64,000 nucleotides of DNA, from positions 1 to 64,000 of the forward strand of contig JBDXHU010000009.1 in NCBI GenBank assembly GCA_039989475.1. The letters run 5' to 3'. Both the position numbers and the translations under genes were made by a program. This DNA comes from JBDXHU01 sp039989475. GTDB taxonomy: Bacteria > Pseudomonadota > Gammaproteobacteria > Pseudomonadales > Halieaceae. Under the pieces are notes generated by a model. The model did no database searches and had not been told where the DNA came from. It saw only the letters and a list, made by a program, of their open reading frames with translations. Shown piece after piece: positions 60,527 to 64,000 of this stretch. Every line of letters begins with the position of its first letter. The stretch's first letter is position 1.

Positions 60527-60952
60527 GGTACCCACCTTTTTAGGGCCGGGAATCCAGGGGTCGGAGAGTTATTTTTTTTAAAGGGGAATAAAAAAAGGCC
60601 TCCGAGCTTTGGATTCTCGGAGGCCTTTTTGCAATACGTTGTGTTGTTCTACGTTGTTATAAGCTTCCTCAAATCACGCCGTCGTGACTAGTTGCACCCA
60701 GGTGCACACAAAGACAGTCGGGCACGAACCGTTCAGGTCCGGGCTGCTGCCTGGGTACATCTGCTGTGTGGTGCAACGATGCGTGATCATTGGATTGCCG
60801 TTTCGTATTTATTCACTTGCGGCTATAGTCTGCCCATCACGCAGTAAGGTCAATCGCCGCCGGCCACTCTGTGACATAGTTACGCAGAAACGTTACATAT
60901 ATACGGTACGCATAAACGTTACGCAGATAGCGCGCAGCACAGGAGTCATTCC
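60527..60952. other. 426-bp divergent intergenic region with an unassigned terminator
   Basis: No gene was found. It contains a bidirectional terminator (60590-60630), a degenerate repeat core GGGGTCGGAG (60547-60556), a hairpin GCACC-cag-GTGC (near 60693-60705), and direct repeats of AAACGTTAC (60889-60897, 60915-60923) and TTACGCAGA (60881-60889, 60920-60928) upstream of the epimerase. The epimerase start has AGGAG. Confidence 0.6.
60590..60630. terminator. Strong bidirectional terminator in a divergent intergenic region
   Basis: GGCCTCCGAG (60597-60606) pairs perfectly with CTCGGAGGCC (60616-60625) across a 9-base loop. Seven A precede it (60590-60596) and five T follow it (60626-60630), so it can stop transcription either way. 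Neither flanking gene needs it at this place. Confidence 0.85.
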
Positions 60953-61966
60953 ATGCATGTCTTGATCACCGGGGGTACCGGCTTCATCGGCTATCACAGC
61001 GCCCAGGCCCTGATGGCTGCGGGCCACCAGGTACGCCTGCTGGTGCGCAGCAAAGACAAGCTGCGGCGCCTCTATGGCAGTGATATCACCGATTACGTTC
61101 TGGGCGATGTGACCGACCCCGAGGCGGTGGCCAAAGCGCTTAAGGGCTGCGATGCGGTGGTGCATACCGCAGCCATGGTGTCGGTGGACAAGAAGGATGC
61201 CGAGTTGGTGATGAACACCAACGTCGGTGGTACCAAACTGGTGATTGGCGGCGCGGTTGAGCGCGGCTGCAAGCGCATCATCCACGTCTCCAGCGTCACC
61301 GCCCTGTACGACCCCGATGCCGCCTTTCTGAATGAATACTCACCACCGGGTGCCGCCACCAATGCCTATGGACGCTCCAAGGTCGAAAGCGAAATCTACG
61401 TGCGCGAATTACAGGATGCCGGGGCACCGATACATATCACCTACCCCGCCAGCGTCATCGGGCCCGAGGACCCGGCACTGACGGAACCGCACCAGGGTCT
61501 GAAAACCTACCTGATCAATGCCGTTCCGGTGTTACCCAGCGGCAATCAGTGGGTGGATGTGCGCGATATCGCCGAGGCCCACCTGCAGCTACTGCAGCGC
61601 GAACTAACCCCCGGTCGCTATACCCTAGGCGGTCACTTTATTACCTGGACCCGGCTGGTGGACATACTCAAACAACTGACCGGCCGCCATATTCGCAAGG
61701 TCCCCATTCCGGGCTCCATGATGCTGGGCATGGGTCGACTACTGGACTGGGTTAACCGGCGGCGCAACAAGCCACTGGACATCCCGGTCACTCACGAGGC
61801 CATGGTTTACGCCACCAACTGGATCAAGATGGACAGCAGCAAGGCGCGGGCCGAACTGGGCCTGGCATTCAGGCCCATTGAGGAATCCCTGGTCGATGCC
61901 ATACGCTCGCTGGTGGACCAGGGGCAGATCGAGGCAGAGCAGGCAGGCAAGATTTGTGAGCAGTGA
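60953..61966 (+). CDS. NAD-dependent epimerase/dehydratase (extended SDR)
   Basis: A 337-residue extended SDR. It starts MHVLITGGTGFIGYHSAQAL, the NAD(P) Gly motif being at 7-13. The catalytic Tyr-Lys is in ATNAYGRSKVESE near residue 140. It resembles dihydroflavonol-reductase/3beta-HSD-like members more than sugar epimerases. AGGAG lies 7 bases upstream of the ATG. The next gene starts inside its 3' end. Confidence 0.9.
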   Translation: MHVLITGGTGFIGYHSAQALMAAGHQVRLLVRSKDKLRRLYGSDITDYVLGDVTDPEAVAKALKGCDAVVHTAAMVSVDKKDAELVMNTNVGGTKLVIGGAVERGCKRIIHVSSVTALYDPDAAFLNEYSPPGAATNAYGRSKVESEIYVRELQDAGAPIHITYPASVIGPEDPALTEPHQGLKTYLINAVPVLPSGNQWVDVRDIAEAHLQLLQRELTPGRYTLGGHFITWTRLVDILKQLTGRHIRKVPIPGSMMLGMGRLLDWVNRRRNKPLDIPVTHEAMVYATNWIKMDSSKARAELGLAFRPIEESLVDAIRSLVDQGQIEAEQAGKICEQ

Positions 61967-62891
61967 TTTGCAACTCGGGCTCACGCCCTGGCGAATGCAG
62001 AAAACCTTCGATGCCAATACCCTCTGCGAGCAGGCGGAGCTGGCCGAACAGTGGGGCTATTCCTCCTTTTTCCTGCCGGAGAACCATTTCTCCGGCAGCG
62101 CCCCGATACCAGATCCCATGTTATTGCTGGCGGCCATTGCCGCGCGCACCTCGACCCTGCTACTGGGTACCAGCTCCTACCTGCTGCCAATTCGCAATGC
62201 GCTGCTCGCCGCTGAGCAGGTGGCCAGCCTCGATCACCTCTGCGGCGGCCGTTTGATACTGGGCCTGGGCCGCGGCTACCAGCCCGGCATGCTGGAGGCC
62301 TTCGGCGTCACCAATTCGGACAAGCGCGAGCGCTTCAGCAAGAACCTGGAGGCCATGCTGGCCGCCTGGCGCGGCGAGACAGTGGGCGGGGCAGAACACG
62401 CACAAACCCTGGCGCCATTACCCCTGCAACAACCCCACCCGCCCCTGTGGGTGGCGGCATTTGGTCCCAAGGCAATCGCCCAGGTGGGCCGGCTGGGACT
62501 GCCCTACCTGGCCTCTCCCATGGAAAGCCTGGCGGAATTGCGCGACAACTACCGACGCCACGCCGAGGCGCTGGCCGAACATCAACACACAGCACCTGAC
62601 ACCGTGGCTATCATGCGTACCGTGTTTGTATCGGAGGATGCCAAAAGCTGCCAGTTAGTGCGGGATAAGCTCGCCGCCCTGCCGGCAGCACCCCTGCGCG
62701 ATGGTCCGGCACCGGCCGTCGATGACTGGTGTCTGTTGGGGAGCGCGGCAGAAGTTCAACAGCGCCTGCACGATTACCGGCAGGCGCTGGGCCTGACCCA
62801 CCTGATCGCGGTGCGGCCCCGGGTCAGCGGTATCGAGAGCACAAGCCTGGCGGAGTCTTTTGCCAGTTTCAGTCAGCTGACGCCGGCCTGA
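61956..62891 (+). CDS. LLM-class flavin-dependent oxidoreductase
   Basis: A 311-residue luciferase-like TIM-barrel protein. It starts at GTG 61956 (SSDLQLGLTPW), which overlaps the epimerase stop by 11 bp. Landmarks are LAEQWGYSSFFLPENHF, LDHLCGGRLILGLGRGYQ and HPPLWVAAFGPKAIAQVGRLG. It is translationally coupled to the epimerase, so the pair probably act on one substrate. Its 3' end overlaps the convergent HxlR gene by 23 bp. Confidence 0.9.
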   Translation: MSSDLQLGLTPWRMQKTFDANTLCEQAELAEQWGYSSFFLPENHFSGSAPIPDPMLLLAAIAARTSTLLLGTSSYLLPIRNALLAAEQVASLDHLCGGRLILGLGRGYQPGMLEAFGVTNSDKRERFSKNLEAMLAAWRGETVGGAEHAQTLAPLPLQQPHPPLWVAAFGPKAIAQVGRLGLPYLASPMESLAELRDNYRRHAEALAEHQHTAPDTVAIMRTVFVSEDAKSCQLVRDKLAALPAAPLRDGPAPAVDDWCLLGSAAEVQQRLHDYRQALGLTHLIAVRPRVSGIESTSLAESFASFSQLTPA

Positions 62892-63534
62892 CATTGGCGT
62901 AACTGGCCAGCGGCAGCCACTGTTCGATGGCACGAATCAGAATCGGGCGACCTTTCAGTGTCAGGCGTCGCTGGGCCAGGGCCTGGTGCAGGGTGGTGTC
63001 GCCCAGCCACAAGCGAGTCAGGGTTTCCAGGTCACCCTCGATCAGCAGGTCTTCCTCGCCCTCCGGCGCCTCCTTTTCCAGGGTGACTTCCTGCTCGGCG
63101 ACGGGCAACCACCAGTCAGCCTGCTTGTCGAGATCGCGAACATGGATATGTATAAGGCAGCCATCCGGTGGCAGAAACTCGGCTTTGATGCGGCGGCGAA
63201 TGTCCCACATCAGTAGTTCCACGTCCAGTTCAGCCTCCGACAGATCACTGCGGGCCCAGCGCATGCCCCAGATCGCGTATTGTCTTACCAGCGGGCCGAG
63301 TTCCCAGCCGCCAGGGGTTAACGCGTACTCGTGATCCTGCTTGGTCACCAGGCCCTGGGCTTCCAGTTCCTTGAGCCGCTTGTTGAGCATGGTGGGAGAA
63401 ATGCCGGAGATGGCGCGCTGGAATTCACTGAAGCGGCTGGTGCCGTAAAGCAACTCGCGCAGGATCAGAATAGTCCACTTCTCGCCGAGGACCTCTGCTG
63501 CTTTGGCGACCGGGCAAAATTGGCCGTAATCCAT
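62869..63534 (-). CDS. HxlR-family transcriptional regulator with C-terminal extension
   Basis: A 221-residue regulator. The HxlR winged helix at about 1-105 starts MDYGQFCPVAKAAEVLGEKW, then ILILRELLYGTSRFSEF and ISPTMLNKRLKEL. A second domain (about 115-221, DWWLPVAEQEVTLEK) looks SCP2-like. ATG at 63534 is preferred to the TTG at 63570. It is convergent with the LLM gene, which may be part of its target unit. Confidence 0.88.
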   Translation of the reverse strand: MDYGQFCPVAKAAEVLGEKWTILILRELLYGTSRFSEFQRAISGISPTMLNKRLKELEAQGLVTKQDHEYALTPGGWELGPLVRQYAIWGMRWARSDLSEAELDVELLMWDIRRRIKAEFLPPDGCLIHIHVRDLDKQADWWLPVAEQEVTLEKEAPEGEEDLLIEGDLETLTRLWLGDTTLHQALAQRRLTLKGRPILIRAIEQWLPLASYANVRPASAD

Positions 63535-63650
63535 GCTGTGCCCATATTCTAGTGATGGAGGTGCTTCCAATGTAGGCCATTACTACACATTTTGCACCTA
63601 CTATCTGTGACCGGTTTGGCAATTCCGGGCAAAAACCCGAATATTATGCA

Positions 63651-64000
63651 CTAACTTGCATAAAACCAATAACTTACGAGTATCGCCGCGGTAATTCCAG
63701 CCCCGTCTGCGGCCAGCCCACAGGGCACCGCATGGCGTGTATGGCGTATCCCGGCAGCGCCAAAATACACGGCCAATACATAAAACGTAGTTTCAGTAGA
63801 GCCCTGCAGGGTGGCGGCGAGCCTCCCCTGGAAGGAGTCCACGCCGTATTGGTTCATGGTCTCGATCATCATCGCCCGCGAGCCACTGCCTGACAGTGGC
63901 TTCATCAGGGCGGTGGGCATGGCGTCGACCCAGCGCAGGTCGGCACCGGTCAGTGCCAGCAGGCCGCGCAGCCCATCCAGCAGGATATCCAGGGCGCCGC
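63651..64000 (-). CDS. SpmB/nucleoside-recognition family membrane protein (partial, 3' end)
   Basis: The C-terminal part of a larger gene that runs off the right edge. The visible reading continues upstream of the internal ATG at 63920 as DILLDGLRGLLALTGADLRW. Then comes the SpmB signature ALMKPLSGSGSRAMMIETMN, and STETTFYVLAVYFGAAGIR closes the domain. SpmA/SpmB-like proteins of gammaproteobacteria are fused nucleoside-recognition membrane proteins of unclear transport role. The start is outside the window. Confidence 0.82.
   Translation of the reverse strand, partial: GALDILLDGLRGLLALTGADLRWVDAMPTALMKPLSGSGSRAMMIETMNQYGVDSFQGRLAATLQGSTETTFYVLAVYFGAAGIRHTRHAVPCGLAADGAGITAAILVSYWFYAS

Overview
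The window reads as a chromosomal stretch from a GC-rich, aerobic, probably marine gammaproteobacterium, most likely near the Halieaceae/Cellvibrionales. The evidence is gene content: a proteobacterial dedicated sortase system, a CYP153-type P450 with its ferredoxin and an AraC regulator, a periplasmic fatty acid cis/trans isomerase, flavin-dependent LLM oxidoreductases, a thiolase-like protein and an alkylsulfatase-like lipoprotein. No rRNA, tRNA, CRISPR array, prophage or intact insertion sequence was seen. The taxonomic placement is inference, not a database result.

Layout. 1-6.0 kb: a 16-bp tandem repeat at the left edge, a Spy-like protein, a cupin, HrpB helicase, and a ToxR/CadC-like membrane regulator divergent from an outer-membrane barrel. 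6.0-11.6 kb: MBL hydrolase, fatty acid cis/trans isomerase, an NTF2-like enzyme, and DeaD helicase. 11.7-15.9 kb: a tandem-GST protein followed by two paralogous hybrid histidine kinases; the second appears to start at AUC. 15.9-26.0 kb: lipid and xenobiotic oxidation genes (SDR-P450 pair, ferredoxin-CYP153-desaturase operon with a divergent AraC regulator and 21-bp-spaced operator repeats), a convergent pair of small secreted paralogues with lysine tails, and RsuA. 26.1-35.9 kb: alkylsulfatase-like MBL lipoprotein, thiolase-like protein, a DUF222/HNH endonuclease behind an excellent LexA box, SDR, a coiled-coil membrane protein and a Tat-exported FAD oxidase.

35.9-49.6 kb: DUF2058 protein; a two-gene unit in which a SLATT-like 2TM protein overlaps a prokaryotic YEATS protein (candidate conflict system); a PHP-domain lipoprotein; two tandem proteins each with two retropepsin-like DTG motifs; a DUF2235 hydrolase with a lectin-like tail; an NfeD-like fusion; a D-aminoacylase-like amidohydrolase; MAPEG, GST and TauE/SafE proteins. 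50.6-57.2 kb: the complete sortase system: PdsO, class GN sortase, VIT/VWA target protein, PdsR and PdsS. The 16-bp repeat family of the left edge recurs inside the target-protein gene and in its upstream region. 57.2-64 kb: universal stress protein, AraC regulator, MFS transporter, an epimerase-LLM pair, an HxlR regulator, and the 3' part of a SpmB-like gene running off the right edge.

How the genes work together: most of the window is outer-membrane/periplasm physiology and hydrophobic-substrate oxidation. PdsR/PdsS probably regulate the divergent target-sortase genes. The AraC regulator at 25 kb probably activates ferredoxin-CYP153-desaturase. The best leads for new biology are the SLATT/pYEATS pair, the SOS-controlled HNH gene with internal palindromes, the duplicated DTG proteins, and the secreted lysine-tail family.
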